Shown: in pieces, positions 28,798-37,921 of the stretch
How positions within the stretch are numbered: the stretch's first letter is position 1
How the letters are laid out: every line of letters starts with the position of its first letter
Source: Paracoccus halophilus
GTDB taxonomy: Bacteria; Pseudomonadota; Alphaproteobacteria; Rhodobacterales; Rhodobacteraceae
Assembly (NCBI RefSeq): GCF_000763905.1
Contig: NZ_JRKN01000003.1
Span: 168,236-232,235, forward strand
Reading direction: 5' to 3'
DNA length: 64,000 nucleotides
Notes under the pieces: generated by a model
Told to the model about the DNA's origin: nothing
The model's database searches: none
Seen by the model: the letters and a program-made list of their open reading frames with translations, nothing else
Program-made: the position numbers and the translations under genes

Positions 28798-30147
28798 ATG
28801 TTCGAAAAGATCCTGATCGCCAACCGTGGCGAGATTGCGCTGCGCGTCATCCGCGCCTGCCGCGAGATGGGCATCGCCTCGGTCGCGGTCCATTCGACCG
28901 CCGATTCCGACGCGATGCATGTGCGCATGGCCGATGAATCGGTCTGCATTGGCCCGCCCGCCTCGCCGCAAAGCTATCTGTCGCAGCCCGCGATCATCTC
29001 GGCCTGCGAAATCACCGGCGCGCAGGCGATCCATCCGGGCTACGGTTTCCTGTCCGAAAATGCCGGCTTCGTGCAGATGGTCGAGGATCACGGCATCGCC
29101 TTCATCGGCCCCTCGGCCGAACATATCCGCATCATGGGCGACAAGATCACCGCCAAGGAGACCGCCAAGGCGCTTGGCATCCCGGTGGTGCCCGGCTCGG
29201 ATGGCGGCGTGCCCGATGTCGAGGCCGCCAGGCGGGTGGCGCGCGAGATCGGCTATCCGGTCATCATCAAGGCGACCGCCGGCGGCGGCGGTCGCGGCAT
29301 GAAGGTCGCACTGGACGAGGCCCAGCTCGAGGTCGCCTTTCGCACCGCGCGCAGCGAGGCCAAGGCCGCCTTCGGCAACGATGAGGTCTATATCGAGAAA
29401 TACCTGCAGCGCCCGCGCCATATCGAGATCCAGGTCTTTGGCGACGGCAAGGGCCGTGCCGTGCATCTGGGCGAGCGCGACTGTTCGCTGCAGCGCCGCC
29501 ACCAGAAGGTCCTGGAAGAGGCCCCCGGCCCCGTCATCACCGCCGAACAGCGCGACCGGATCGGCGCCATCTGCGCCAATGCCATGGCCGAACTGGGCTA
29601 TCGCGGCGCCGGCACCATCGAATTCCTGTTCGAGGATGGCGAGTTCTATTTCATCGAGATGAACACCCGCCTTCAGGTCGAGCATCCGGTGACCGAGGCG
29701 ATCTTTGGCGTCGATCTGGTCCGCCAGCAGATCCTTGTCGCTTCGGGCGCGGAAATGGAGTTCCGGCAAGAGGATCTCCGGATCGACGGCCATGCCATCG
29801 AGGTCCGCATCAATGCCGAGAAACTGCCGAATTTCGCGCCCTCGCCGGGCCGGATCAGCCAGTATCACGCGCCGGGCGGGCTTGGCGTGCGCATGGACAG
29901 CGCCATCTATGACGGCTACCGCATCCCGCCCTATTACGACAGCCTGATCGCCAAGCTGATCGTGCATGGCCGCGACCGGCCCGAGGCGCTGGCCCGGCTG
30001 CGCCGGGCGCTTGGCGAGTTGATCGTGGACGGGGTCGATACCACCGTGCCGCTGTTTCTTGAATTGCTGGACAATCCCGATATCCAGAGCGGAGATTATT
30101 CGATCCACTGGCTGGAGAAGTGGCTGGCCGCGCATAACGCGACCTGA
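28798..30147 (+). CDS. accC: Biotin carboxylase subunit of acetyl-CoA carboxylase
   Basis: A cytoplasmic ATP-grasp enzyme of 449 residues that carboxylates the biotin of AccB. Motifs in order: [20 protein letters not shown] at the start, [16 protein letters not shown]-binding [12 protein letters not shown], the catalytic Glu/Lys/Arg region [14 protein letters not shown], and [19 protein letters not shown] sequence. Full length. Cotranscribed with accB; aat follows 36 bp later in the same direction. Confidence 0.97.
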   Translation: MFEKILIANRGEIALRVIRACREMGIASVAVHSTADSDAMHVRMADESVCIGPPASPQSYLSQPAIISACEITGAQAIHPGYGFLSENAGFVQMVEDHGIAFIGPSAEHIRIMGDKITAKETAKALGIPVVPGSDGGVPDVEAARRVAREIGYPVIIKATAGGGGRGMKVALDEAQLEVAFRTARSEAKAAFGNDEVYIEKYLQRPRHIEIQVFGDGKGRAVHLGERDCSLQRRHQKVLEEAPGPVITAEQRDRIGAICANAMAELGYRGAGTIEFLFEDGEFYFIEMNTRLQVEHPVTEAIFGVDLVRQQILVASGAEMEFRQEDLRIDGHAIEVRINAEKLPNFAPSPGRISQYHAPGGLGVRMDSAIYDGYRIPPYYDSLIAKLIVHGRDRPEALARLRRALGELIVDGVDTTVPLFLELLDNPDIQSGDYSIHWLEKWLAAHNAT

Positions 30148-30183
30148 CCCGATCCGATCCCGCCCGCGCGGGGAGGCTGTCGC

Positions 30184-30822
30184 ATGAGCGCATTCCTGAC
30201 CGCCCGCACCATGCTCGAGGGCTATGCCAGGGGGATCTTTCCCATGGCCATGTCGGCAAGCGATCCCCAGCTTCACTGGTTCGAGCCGACCATGCGCGGC
30301 ATCCTGCCCGTGGGCGGGGTCCATGTCTCGCGCTCGATGCGGCGGCTGCTGCGCCACAGCGACTGGCGCGCCGGCATCAACGGCGCCTTTTCCCAGGTGA
30401 TCGACGGTTGCGCCGATCGTCAGGACACCTGGATCAATTCCGAACTGCGCAGCCTGTACGGCGAGCTTTTCCGCCTTGGCCATACCCATTCGCTGGAGGT
30501 CTTTGCCGGCGGGCGGCTGATCGGCGGCGTCTTCGGCCTGTCGCTGGGCCGCGCCTTTTTCGCCGAAAGCATGTTCTCGCGCGCCGATAACGCCTCCAAG
30601 GCGGCGCTGATCTGGATGTCGGCGCATCTGGCGCGCTGCGGCTTCACGCTATGGGACACGCAATATCCCAGCCCGCATCTTGCCTCGATGGGCGGGCAGA
30701 CGGTCGCGCGCCCGCAATATCGCACCTTGCTGAAGCTGGCGCTACGGGGGCATGCGGATTTCACCGGCCATGCCCTGCCCGACCCTCAGGCGCTATTGCA
30801 CGAGATTACCCAGACATCGTAA
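30184..30822 (+). CDS. aat: Leucyl/phenylalanyl-tRNA-protein transferase
   Basis: A protein of 212 residues that adds Leu or Phe from tRNA to N-terminal Lys/Arg residues, marking proteins for ClpS/ClpAP degradation (N-end rule). Family stretches: GYARGIFPMAMS, HWFEPTMRGILPV, EVFAGGRLIGGVFGLSLGRAFFAESMFSR (quoted in part: GGRLIGGVFGLSLG), and LWDTQYPSPHLASMGG. The ATG at 30184 follows GGGGAGGCTGTCGC. Its 3' end overlaps the convergent DUF2155 gene by 37 bp. Confidence 0.95.
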   Translation: MSAFLTARTMLEGYARGIFPMAMSASDPQLHWFEPTMRGILPVGGVHVSRSMRRLLRHSDWRAGINGAFSQVIDGCADRQDTWINSELRSLYGELFRLGHTHSLEVFAGGRLIGGVFGLSLGRAFFAESMFSRADNASKAALIWMSAHLARCGFTLWDTQYPSPHLASMGGQTVARPQYRTLLKLALRGHADFTGHALPDPQALLHEITQTS

Positions 30823-31298
30823 CGCGCATCGTCCAGCGCCGACAGCGCCGGCGACGAGGCGATCATCCAGCCCGCGAACACCCGCGAGTTGATCCGCTGA
30901 TCGCTGATCGTCATTTGCGCATAGGCGTCGGAACTCGGATCCGCCGCCGGATAGCGGCATTCGCCCAGCACGATGCGCAGCCGGCCGAAATCCGCGCTTT
31001 CGCCCACGCCAAGGGTGAAATCCCGGGTCTGGCCGGTCACCTTGTCGAGCGCCCGCAGCAGCGCACCGTCACCGCGCGCCGTATCCGGGCCGCGTGCGGC
31101 GGCGGCGGCGGCCTCGCGCTCGGCGGCCGAGGGCTCGGCCGGGACGATCGCCTCGGGATCGTCGCTGAAGGCCGGATCGACCATCAGCTGCTCATCCGCT
31201 GCCGGATCCCCCTCGGCATCCCCGTCCTGCGCGAGAGCCGGCGTCGCGGCCAGCAGCAGGCACAGGCCGGCGCGGATCAGCAGGTCATTCATCGCCAT
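30786..31298 (-). CDS. DUF2155 secreted protein
   Basis: A protein of 170 residues with a signal peptide (LIRAGLCLLLAATPALA, cleavage after ALA). An acidic Ala/Glu-rich linker leads to a C-terminal DUF2155 domain: LDKVTGQTRDFTLGVGE, FGRLRIVLGECRYP, ...NSRVFAGWMIASSPALSALD and YDVWVISC. The family is alphaproteobacterial and of unknown function, thought to be periplasmic. The start may be 31298 or the ATG two codons later (31292); both overlap the end of mlaD, so translation is coupled. The DUF2155-mlaD-NDUFA12 order is a familiar alphaproteobacterial arrangement. Confidence 0.85.
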   Translation of the reverse strand: MAMNDLLIRAGLCLLLAATPALAQDGDAEGDPAADEQLMVDPAFSDDPEAIVPAEPSAAEREAAAAAARGPDTARGDGALLRALDKVTGQTRDFTLGVGESADFGRLRIVLGECRYPAADPSSDAYAQMTISDQRINSRVFAGWMIASSPALSALDDARYDVWVISCNSA

Positions 31299-31758
31299 CT
31301 TCCGAACCCTGCGAATCCACGAATTTCATCATCAGCGACAGCAGGCTGACCGCGCCCTGCACATCCTCGATCTCGTCCCCGGGTTGCAGATCGTCCGGCG
31401 CGCCGCCCGGCTGCAGCTCGATATAGGAGCCGCCCAGCAGCCCGTCGGACTGGATCAGCGCCGCGCTGTCGCTGGGCAGGCGGATGGTTTGCGGGATCCG
31501 CAGCCGCGCCTCGGCGTAATAGGTCTGCGGATTCAGCTCGACCCCGGCGACGCGCCCGACCTTGACCCCGGCGACGCGGATATCGGTCCCCGCCTCGATC
31601 CCGTCGACATTGGGAAAGGCGGCGCGCAGTTCATAGCTGCCGCTTCCCAGATTCGAGGCCAGACTGCCGCCCGAGGTGGACCAGACCAGAAACCCCGCCG
31701 CGACGGCCAGAACCGTGGCGCCAACCCAGAATTCGGCCCGTTCGGCGGCGTTGTTCAT
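31285..31758 (-). CDS. mlaD: MlaD-type MCE-domain lipid transport protein
   Basis: A protein of 157 residues with one N-terminal membrane helix (WVGATVLAVAAGFLVW) and a single periplasmic MCE domain. Conserved pieces include YELRAAFPNVDGIEAGTDIR, VAGVKVGRVAGVEL, and LGGSYIELQPGG with the pore-loop region after it. MlaD forms hexameric rings in the MlaFEDB complex that moves phospholipids between outer and inner membranes. The other mla genes are not in this window, which is common in this lineage. It is coupled to the DUF2155 gene and lies 4 bp after the NDUFA12 gene. Confidence 0.88.
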   Translation of the reverse strand: MNNAAERAEFWVGATVLAVAAGFLVWSTSGGSLASNLGSGSYELRAAFPNVDGIEAGTDIRVAGVKVGRVAGVELNPQTYYAEARLRIPQTIRLPSDSAALIQSDGLLGGSYIELQPGGAPDDLQPGDEIEDVQGAVSLLSLMMKFVDSQGSEDGDE

Positions 31759-31762
31759 CGGC

Positions 31763-32137
31763 CTACTCGGGCTGCCAGGCGTCGTAATCGCGCCGTTCCG
31801 CCGGCTCGGCGCGATAAAGCGACCCCGCCGGGTGATAGGCGCCGGTCGTGCCGGTCAGGTTGGGCTTGTGCGGTTTTTCCCAAGCCTTGTGGGTCAGCGG
31901 CTCCTTGGTCGGCGGCTCCTTATAGGTGTGGTGCAGCCAGCCATGCCATTCGGGCGCGACCCGGCTTGCCTCGGATTCGCCGTTATAGATGACCCAGCGA
32001 CGCTTGCCACCGCCGGACTGGTAATAGATGTTGCCCTGTTCGTCCTCGCCGACCTTTTCGCCGTAAAGCCGGGTCCAGACCTGAGTGTTCAGGGTCTGGC
32101 TGTTCCACCAGGTCAGGATGCGCAGCAGAAACGACAT
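31763..32137 (-). CDS. NDUFA12-type supernumerary subunit of respiratory complex I
   Basis: A protein of 124 residues matching the NDUFA12/B17.2 family: [56 protein letters not shown], then a tail with [19 protein letters not shown]. It binds complex I near the NuoF/G side. It is one of the few accessory subunits shared by mitochondria and alphaproteobacteria such as Paracoccus denitrificans. I chose ATG 32137 because the protein family starts at MSFLLRI; a longer frame begins at 32182. Gene lies far from a nuo operon, as usual. Confidence 0.92.
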   Translation of the reverse strand: MSFLLRILTWWNSQTLNTQVWTRLYGEKVGEDEQGNIYYQSGGGKRRWVIYNGESEASRVAPEWHGWLHHTYKEPPTKEPLTHKAWEKPHKPNLTGTTGAYHPAGSLYRAEPAERRDYDAWQPE

Positions 32138-32227
32138 GGGTGATGGACCTCTTGCAGCGGTGTCGGCCGAGATATGGCGCAAACCGCCCCGAAGGTCCAG
32201 AGAGCTTGCGCCCCGCGACCGCGCCGG

Positions 32228-32962
32228 TCATGTCGCGTCGTGAAAGATGATGCCCAGCGTATGCCGCACGCCGCTGCGCAGCCTGCTGACGCCATGGCGC
32301 ATGTTGACGCGGTAATCGCCCCGGCTGCCGCGCACAGGGCGGCCATGCACGGCAAAGACCACCGCGTCGCCCTGTTCCAGCGGCACCACCTCGGCCCGGC
32401 TCTGCATGCGCGGACGCTGTTCGGTGAGCACGAATTCGCCGCCGGTGAAATCGTGGCCGGGCCGAGACAGCAGGATCGCCACCTGCAGCGGAAAGACCAG
32501 ATCGCCATAGATGTCCTGATGCAGGCAGTTGAAATCGCCCGTCCCGTATTGCAGCAGCAGCGGCGTGGGCCTGATCTGGCCGGCGGCATGGCACAGGGAC
32601 AAAAACCCGGCATGGTCGTCGGGATAGCGCATCCCGATCCCCATGCGCGCGTTCCAGTCATTGCCGATCCGCGCCAGAGGCAGGTAAAGCGCCTCGCGCA
32701 ATCCGGCCACAAGCGGTGGCAGCGGATAGGCGAAATAGCGGTATTCCCCCTTGCCGAACCCGTGCCGGGCCATGTGGACATGGCTGCGGAAATGCCGTTC
32801 CTCCGGGTAAAGCAGGGCCAGCGCGCGACATTCCTCCGGCTCCAGCAGGCCGGGCAGGATCGCGCAGCCATGCTCGTTCATCTGGGCGGCGACCGCGTCC
32901 CAGTCATGGCGCGCAAGCCGCGTGCCGGCCGCAAGCATGCCGGCATCATCCGGCGCGGTCAT
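32228..32962 (-). CDS. 2-oxoglutarate/Fe(II) oxygenase, PF09859-like
   Basis: A protein of 244 residues. The double-stranded beta-helix iron site is seen as HQD in NCLHQDIYGDLVFPLQ, with the distal His and Arg in SGVRHTLGIIFHDA. LLSRPGHDFTGGEFVLTEQRPR is typical of the oxygenase family described as acting in oxidative demethylation of damaged DNA (PF09859). The N-terminal half includes YPEERHFRSHVHMARHGFGKG. It is translationally coupled (ATGA at 32959) to ada, and alkB lies upstream, so all three probably respond to alkylation damage together. The substrate is not proven for this family. Confidence 0.8.
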   Translation of the reverse strand: MTAPDDAGMLAAGTRLARHDWDAVAAQMNEHGCAILPGLLEPEECRALALLYPEERHFRSHVHMARHGFGKGEYRYFAYPLPPLVAGLREALYLPLARIGNDWNARMGIGMRYPDDHAGFLSLCHAAGQIRPTPLLLQYGTGDFNCLHQDIYGDLVFPLQVAILLSRPGHDFTGGEFVLTEQRPRMQSRAEVVPLEQGDAVVFAVHGRPVRGSRGDYRVNMRHGVSRLRSGVRHTLGIIFHDAT

Positions 32963-34038
32963 GCCGCCGCTTCCTTGTCCAGAAGCGCGCGCTTGCGTTC
33001 GACGCCCCAGCGATAGCCCGACAGCGCGCCGTCATTGCGCAGGACCCGGTGGCAGGGGATCGCCACCGCCAGCCGGTTCGACGCGCAGGCCTGCGCCACG
33101 GCGCGCACCGATTTCGGCGCCCCGATGCGGCGCGCGATCTCGGTATAGCTGGCGGTCTGGCCGGCCGGAATCTGGCGCAGCGCCTGCCAGACACGTTGCT
33201 GAAAGGCGGTGCCGCGAATGTCCAGCGGCAGGTCCAGCCCGATACGCGGCGCCTCGACAAAGCCGACGACACGGGCCACGCGCTCCTCGAAGGCCGCATC
33301 GGCGCCGATCAGATTGGCACGCGGAAAGCGGTCCTGAAGATCGCGCAGCAATTCCTCGGGATCGTCGCCAAGCGCGATGGCGCAGATGCCGCGCGCGCTT
33401 TCCGCGACCAGGATCGCGCCCAGCGAGCATTGCCCCAGGGCAAAGCGGATATCGGCATCCTTGCCGCCCTGGCGATAGGCCGAGGGGGTCATGCCCAGAA
33501 TCCGGTCGGACTGCTCGTAAAAGCGGCTGTTCGAGTTGAACCCGGCCTCATAGATCGCATCCGTCACCGAGCCCTTCGGACCCTCCAGCGCGCTGCGCAG
33601 CCGCCCCGCGCGATGTGCGCTGGCCCAGCCTTTCGGGGTCAGGCCGGTGATCGCCCGGAACTGGCGGTGAAAATGCGACGGGCTCATCCCCACCCGTTGC
33701 GCCAGATCGTCCAGCCGCGGCATTTCCTCGGACCCGGCGATCAGCCGGCAGGCCTCGGCCACGATGGCGGCATTGGCCTGCGCCGCCGACTGACCGCGCG
33801 GATGGCAGCGCCGGCAGGGGCGAAAGCCTGCCGCCTCGGCCTCGGCCGGGGTCGCGTGGAAGCTTACGTTCTCCGGCCGCGCCCGGCGCGAGGGGCATGA
33901 GGGGCGGCAATAGACGCCCGTGGTCCTGACCGCATAGACGAAGCTTCCGTCCGCATCCGCATCGCGGGCGATCACGCTTTGCCAGCGGGGATCACGTTCG
34001 GTCTGGGTCATGCGGGCCGGTTTCATATCGTTTGGCAT
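32959..34038 (-). CDS. ada: Ada: alkylation-responsive regulator and O6-methylguanine-DNA methyltransferase
   Basis: A protein of 359 residues with the full Ada architecture. The N-terminal zinc/methylphosphotriester domain has Cys44 in TTGVYCRPSCPSRRA plus CRRCHPRG. An AraC-type DNA-binding domain (about residues 95-180; GMSPSHFHRQFRAITGLTPKG) follows. The C-terminal methyltransferase has the acceptor Cys in VAIPCHRVLRNDG. Methylation of Cys44 normally turns Ada into an activator of its regulon, here presumably alkB and its own operon. ATG 34038 has AGGG seven bases upstream; an earlier TTG at 34089 is less likely. ATGA-coupled to the downstream oxygenase. Confidence 0.94.
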   Translation of the reverse strand: MPNDMKPARMTQTERDPRWQSVIARDADADGSFVYAVRTTGVYCRPSCPSRRARPENVSFHATPAEAEAAGFRPCRRCHPRGQSAAQANAAIVAEACRLIAGSEEMPRLDDLAQRVGMSPSHFHRQFRAITGLTPKGWASAHRAGRLRSALEGPKGSVTDAIYEAGFNSNSRFYEQSDRILGMTPSAYRQGGKDADIRFALGQCSLGAILVAESARGICAIALGDDPEELLRDLQDRFPRANLIGADAAFEERVARVVGFVEAPRIGLDLPLDIRGTAFQQRVWQALRQIPAGQTASYTEIARRIGAPKSVRAVAQACASNRLAVAIPCHRVLRNDGALSGYRWGVERKRALLDKEAAA

Positions 34039-34126
34039 CGGAGCGCCCTGTCTTCTGGGAAATGTCGATGCTGACAGGTTTAGCGTCAAGGGCCGCGGGC
34101 CTCACTCCGCTCCTTGCTTTCAAATC

Positions 34127-34780
34127 TTATAGGGCATGGCGAAAGGTCAGGTTCAGGCGCAGCGCCCCGGTTTTCGGATGCACACCGTCCCTGAGCGTCA
34201 GAATCCCGTGATGGTTCAGCCGCGACGGCCCGCCCCAGACCAGCACATCGCCATGCAGCAGCGGATATTTCGCGACCGGATCATTGCGCCTGCGCCCGCC
34301 GAACTGGAACATCGCCGGCAGCCCCAGCGAGACCGAGACGATGGGCTGCGCAAGATCGCGCTCGTCCCGGTCCTGATGCAGCCCCATCCGCGCACCGGGC
34401 GCGTAACGGTTGATCAGACAGGCATCGGGGCGGAAACCGGGATAGCCCGCGTCACGCGCCGCGTCGGTGGCCAGATCGGCAAAGCAGCCGGGCATCTCGG
34501 GCCAGGGCCGGCCGGTCTCCGGGTCCAGCGGGTCATAGCGGTAGCCGCGGCGATCCGTCACCCAGCCGGCGCACCCGCAATTCGTCATCGCGACCGACAT
34601 GGCGCGGCCGCCCGGCGTCACCATGTTGCGAAACGGCGCCGCCAGGGCGACCTGTTCGATCGCCGCCAGCAGCCGGTCCTGCGACGCCACGGCATGGCCG
34701 CGCAAGAGCAGCGCGCCCTCGGCCAGCGCCAGGCGCGCCGTCTGGGGCGGATCGTCCTGACCGAAAAGCTCGCCCGTCAT
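34127..34780 (-). CDS. alkB: AlkB DNA dioxygenase
   Basis: An Fe(II)/2-oxoglutarate dioxygenase of 217 residues that oxidatively removes methyl groups from 1-methyladenine and 3-methylcytosine. The iron ligands are His and Asp in RMGLHQDRDERDL and His in RLNHHGIL. The 2-oxoglutarate Arg pair is in LRLNLTFRH. Substrate loop sequence NCGCAGWVTDRRGYRYDP is typical of bacterial AlkB. It is the first gene of the alkB-ada-oxygenase operon. The upstream spacer with tpa (34781-34991) carries both divergent promoters; I found no clear Ada box. Confidence 0.95.
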   Translation of the reverse strand: MTGELFGQDDPPQTARLALAEGALLLRGHAVASQDRLLAAIEQVALAAPFRNMVTPGGRAMSVAMTNCGCAGWVTDRRGYRYDPLDPETGRPWPEMPGCFADLATDAARDAGYPGFRPDACLINRYAPGARMGLHQDRDERDLAQPIVSVSLGLPAMFQFGGRRRNDPVAKYPLLHGDVLVWGGPSRLNHHGILTLRDGVHPKTGALRLNLTFRHAL

Positions 34781-34898
34781 TTCGCCCTCCCCTCGCCGGA
34801 TATGGCTATCGTCATGGCAGATCGCGACCGTATCCGCACGCCGATTCTCGGCCGTCGAATTCCGGTCGCGCCGGCCGTTCCCGGCACCGCGCGCAGGT

Positions 34899-34930
34899 CT
34901 GGCCCCATGCGCGGATCAAATCTGGCTCTA
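34899..34930 (+). promoter_or_regulatory. Possible TauR direct-repeat operator
   Basis: CTGGCCCCA (34899-34907) and CTGGCTCTA (34922-34930) form imperfect direct repeats spaced 23 bp, about two helical turns, upstream of tpa. MocR regulators such as TauR bind direct repeats beginning CTGGAC in Rhodobacter, so this pair is a candidate site. The match is partial. Confidence 0.3.
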
Positions 34931-34957
34931 TTCATGCAGCCCGATCGGGCGCAAGCA

Positions 34958-34976
34958 GGGGAAACCGCTTTTCCCC
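34958..34976 (+). promoter_or_regulatory. Leader hairpin before tpa
   Basis: GGGGAAA (34958-34964) pairs with TTTCCCC (34970-34976) around CCGCT. It ends just 4 bases before the tpa ribosome-binding site TGGAGG, so it could affect translation or mark an mRNA 5' end. Confidence 0.4.
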
Positions 34977-34991
34977 GTTGGAGGTCCCGCC

Positions 34992-36371
34992 ATGACGCTT
35001 GATCTGAATCCCAACGACATGACCCATGTCGTCGCCGCCGACCGCGAACATGTCTGGCACCATCTCAGCCAGCACAAGCAGTATGAAACCATCGACCCCC
35101 GCGTCTTTGTCGAGGGCAAGGGCATGCGGCTGTGGGACGCGACCGGCAGGGAATTCCTTGACGCGGTTTCGGGCGGGGTCTGGACGGTAAACGTGGGATA
35201 TGGCCGCGAAAGCATCGCCAATGCTGTGCGCGACCAGTTGCTGAAGCTGAACTATTTCGCCGGCTCGGCCGGCACCGTGCCCGGCGCGATCTTTGCGCAG
35301 CGGCTGATCGACAAGATGCCGGGAATGAGCCGGGTCTATTATTCCAACTCGGGCTCCGAGGCGAATGAAAAGGTCTACAAGATGGTCCGGCAGATCGCCG
35401 CGCGCCATCACGGCGGCCGCAAGTGGAAGATCCTCTATCGCGACCGCGACTATCACGGCACCACCATCGGCACGCTGGCGACCTCGGGTCAGGATCAGCG
35501 CGCGATGCATTACGGCCCCTTCCCCGACGGGTTCGTACGGGTGCCGCATTGCCTCGAATACCGCAAGCAATGGGATGTCGAGAATTACGGCGAACGCGCC
35601 GCCGACGCCATCGAGGAGGTGATCCTGCGCGAAGGCCCCGACACGGTAGGCGCCATCGTGCTGGAGCCGGTGACCGCCGGCGGCGGCGTCATCACGCCCC
35701 CCGAGGGCTACTGGCAGCGCGTGCAGGAAATCTGCCGCAAATACGATGTGCTGCTGCATATCGACGAGGTGGTCTGCGGGCTGGGCCGCACCGGCACCTG
35801 GTTCGGCTATCAGCAATACGGGATCGAGCCGGATTTCGTGACCATGGCCAAGGGCGTGGCCTCGGGCTATGCCGCGATTTCCTGCACCGTCACGACCGAG
35901 CGCGTCTTCGAGATGTTCAAGGACGCGCCCGAGGATGGCACCAGCTATTTCCGCGACATCTCGACCTTTGGCGGCTGCACCGCGGGGCCGGTCGCGGCGA
36001 TCGAGAACATGCGCATCATCGAGGATGAGAACCTGCTGGAAAACACCACCCGCATGGGTGAGCGGGTGCTGGCCAACCTGCATCAGCTGATGGAAAAACA
36101 CGCGGTGATCGGCGATGTGCGCGGCAAGGGGCTGTTCTGCGGCGCGGAACTGGTCGCCGACCGCCAGAGCAAGGAGCCGGCGGAGGAGAAAAAGGTCCAG
36201 GCGGTGGTCGCCGAATGTCTGGCGCAGGGGGTGATCATCGGGGCGACCAACCGTTCGCTGCCGGGGATGAACAATACGCTCTGCCTGTCGCCGGCGCTGA
36301 TCGCCACGCCCGACGATATCGACCGCATCACCGATGCCATCGACAATGCGCTGAGCAGGGTCTTTGCCTGA
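34992..36371 (+). CDS. tpa: Taurine-pyruvate aminotransferase
   Basis: A class III PLP aminotransferase of 459 residues. It moves the amino group of taurine to pyruvate, giving sulfoacetaldehyde and alanine, the entry to taurine use as C and N source. The N-terminus MTLDLNPNDMTHVVAADREHV and the stretch HVWHHLSQHKQYETIDPRVF are characteristic of Tpa. PLP contacts: SNSGSEANEKVYKM, DEVVCGLGRTG and Lys287 in TMAKGVASGYAA. The strongest context is the tauR regulator 75 bp downstream. Genes for the taurine transporter and sulfoacetaldehyde acetyltransferase are not in the window. Full length, with GGAGG 6 bases before the ATG. Confidence 0.9.
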   Translation: MTLDLNPNDMTHVVAADREHVWHHLSQHKQYETIDPRVFVEGKGMRLWDATGREFLDAVSGGVWTVNVGYGRESIANAVRDQLLKLNYFAGSAGTVPGAIFAQRLIDKMPGMSRVYYSNSGSEANEKVYKMVRQIAARHHGGRKWKILYRDRDYHGTTIGTLATSGQDQRAMHYGPFPDGFVRVPHCLEYRKQWDVENYGERAADAIEEVILREGPDTVGAIVLEPVTAGGGVITPPEGYWQRVQEICRKYDVLLHIDEVVCGLGRTGTWFGYQQYGIEPDFVTMAKGVASGYAAISCTVTTERVFEMFKDAPEDGTSYFRDISTFGGCTAGPVAAIENMRIIEDENLLENTTRMGERVLANLHQLMEKHAVIGDVRGKGLFCGAELVADRQSKEPAEEKKVQAVVAECLAQGVIIGATNRSLPGMNNTLCLSPALIATPDDIDRITDAIDNALSRVFA

Positions 36372-36397
36372 GGGCATGGCCGTCCGGGCTTGATCCG

Positions 36398-36420
36398 CGA
36401 CGGTTTTCGGTGAACCGTCG
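36398..36420 (+). promoter_or_regulatory. Inverted repeat between tpa and tauR
   Basis: CGACGGTT (36398-36405) and AACCGTCG (36413-36420) are perfect 8-bp arms with a 7-nt centre. There is no U-tract, so it is either an operator-like element or an mRNA hairpin separating the two genes. Confidence 0.4.
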
Positions 36421-36446
36421 GCGGGTCAACCGCCGCGGATCGTCTC

Positions 36447-37916
36447 ATGTCCATCCCTCCCGACGCCTTTTTCCTGGATCGCACCGACGGGCTGTCGCTG
36501 CAGGTGCAGCTTCGGCGGCAGATCATCGCGGCGGTGACGGCGGGACGTTTCCGGCCGGGCGAGAAACTGCCCTCGACGCGCGCGCTGGCCGATCATCTGG
36601 GCGTGGCGCGGGTGACCGTGGCGCAGGCCTTCGCGGAGCTGGTCTCGACCGATTACCTCGCGAGCCGCGACCGCTCGGGGCATTATATCTCGGAGACGGT
36701 CGAGCACCGGATCGAGGCCGGCCCGACATCCCCGACGGCGCCCGGTTTCGACTGGGACAGCCGGCTCGACGGGCGTTTTGCGCAGGCCCGCAGATCCGAC
36801 CGGACCCGCGACTGGCGCCGCTATGCCTATGCCTTTGTCTATGGCCAGGCCGATCCCGAACTGGTCGATCACGCCGCCTGGCGGGACTGTGCCATGCGCA
36901 CGCTGGGGCGGCGCGAATTCGATGCGGTGACCGGCGATCTTTATGACGCGGACGATCCCGAACTGACCGATCACCTTGCCCGCCAGATCCTGCCGCGGCG
37001 CGGCATCAGCGCCGGCCCGGGCGAGATATTGCTGACGATGGGGGCGCAGAACGCGCTGTGGCTGGTCGCGCAGGTGCTCCTGCGCCCCGGTGCCTCCTAC
37101 GCGATCGAGGATCCCGGCTATCCCGGCCTGCGCGAGATCCTGGCCGCCAGCCATGCCCGCGTCCTGCCGGTGCCGGTGGATGCCCAGGGCCTGCCGCCCT
37201 CGGCGATCCCGCCGGGCATCGCCGCCGTCTTTACCACCGCCAGCCATCAATGCCCGACCAATTCCACCATGCCCCTGCCCCGCCGCAAGGAGTTGCTGGC
37301 GCAGGCGCAGGCGCGCGGTTTCGTCGTGGTCGAGGACGATTACGAATTCGAGATGTCCTTTGCCGGCGCCCCCTCGCCCGCGCTCAAGGCCATCGACCGC
37401 GCGGGGGCGGTGATCTATGTCGGCTCGTTCTCGAAATCGGTCTTTCCCGGGCTGCGGCTGGGCTATGTCGTGGCCGATCCCCGCTTCATCACCGAGGCGC
37501 GCGCGCTGCGCGGCATGATGCTGCGCCACCCGCCGGGCCATATGCAGCGCACCCTGGCGCATTTCCTGTCGCTGGGGCATTACGACGCGCAGGCCAACCG
37601 CATGCGCCGCGCCTATGCCCGCCGGCGCGCGGTGATGGCGCAGGCGATTGCCGAGGCCGGGCTGCAGCCGGCGGCGCCCAATGCGAATGGCGGCTCCAGC
37701 TTCTGGCTGACCCTGCCGCCCGGGCTCGATTCCGGCCGGCTGGCCGAATTGCTGAAAACGCGCGATGTGCTGATCGAGCCGGGCCGCCCCTTTCACGCCG
37801 ATCCCAGGGATGGCGGCGGCTTCTACCGGCTGGCCTATTCCTCGATCGCGGCCGAGCGCATCCCCGAGGGCATCCGCCGCATCGCCGACGCAATCCGCGA
37901 GATGCAGGCGCAATAG
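36447..37916 (+). CDS. tauR: MocR-type taurine regulator TauR
   Basis: A protein of 489 residues with a GntR winged helix (residues about 15-80: LQVQLRRQIIAAVTAGRFRPGEKLPSTR in part, ...VARVTVAQAFAELVS) joined to a full aminotransferase-like domain. PLP would bind Lys330 in YVGSFSKSVFPGLR. MocR proteins are PLP-dependent regulators without transaminase function. Adjacent tpa points to TauR, the activator of taurine genes in Rhodobacter. Here it lies downstream and co-directional with tpa rather than divergent, so promoter sharing would be different. A terminator follows. Confidence 0.85.
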   Translation: MSIPPDAFFLDRTDGLSLQVQLRRQIIAAVTAGRFRPGEKLPSTRALADHLGVARVTVAQAFAELVSTDYLASRDRSGHYISETVEHRIEAGPTSPTAPGFDWDSRLDGRFAQARRSDRTRDWRRYAYAFVYGQADPELVDHAAWRDCAMRTLGRREFDAVTGDLYDADDPELTDHLARQILPRRGISAGPGEILLTMGAQNALWLVAQVLLRPGASYAIEDPGYPGLREILAASHARVLPVPVDAQGLPPSAIPPGIAAVFTTASHQCPTNSTMPLPRRKELLAQAQARGFVVVEDDYEFEMSFAGAPSPALKAIDRAGAVIYVGSFSKSVFPGLRLGYVVADPRFITEARALRGMMLRHPPGHMQRTLAHFLSLGHYDAQANRMRRAYARRRAVMAQAIAEAGLQPAAPNANGGSSFWLTLPPGLDSGRLAELLKTRDVLIEPGRPFHADPRDGGGFYRLAYSSIAAERIPEGIRRIADAIREMQAQ

Positions 37917-37921
37917 CAAAA

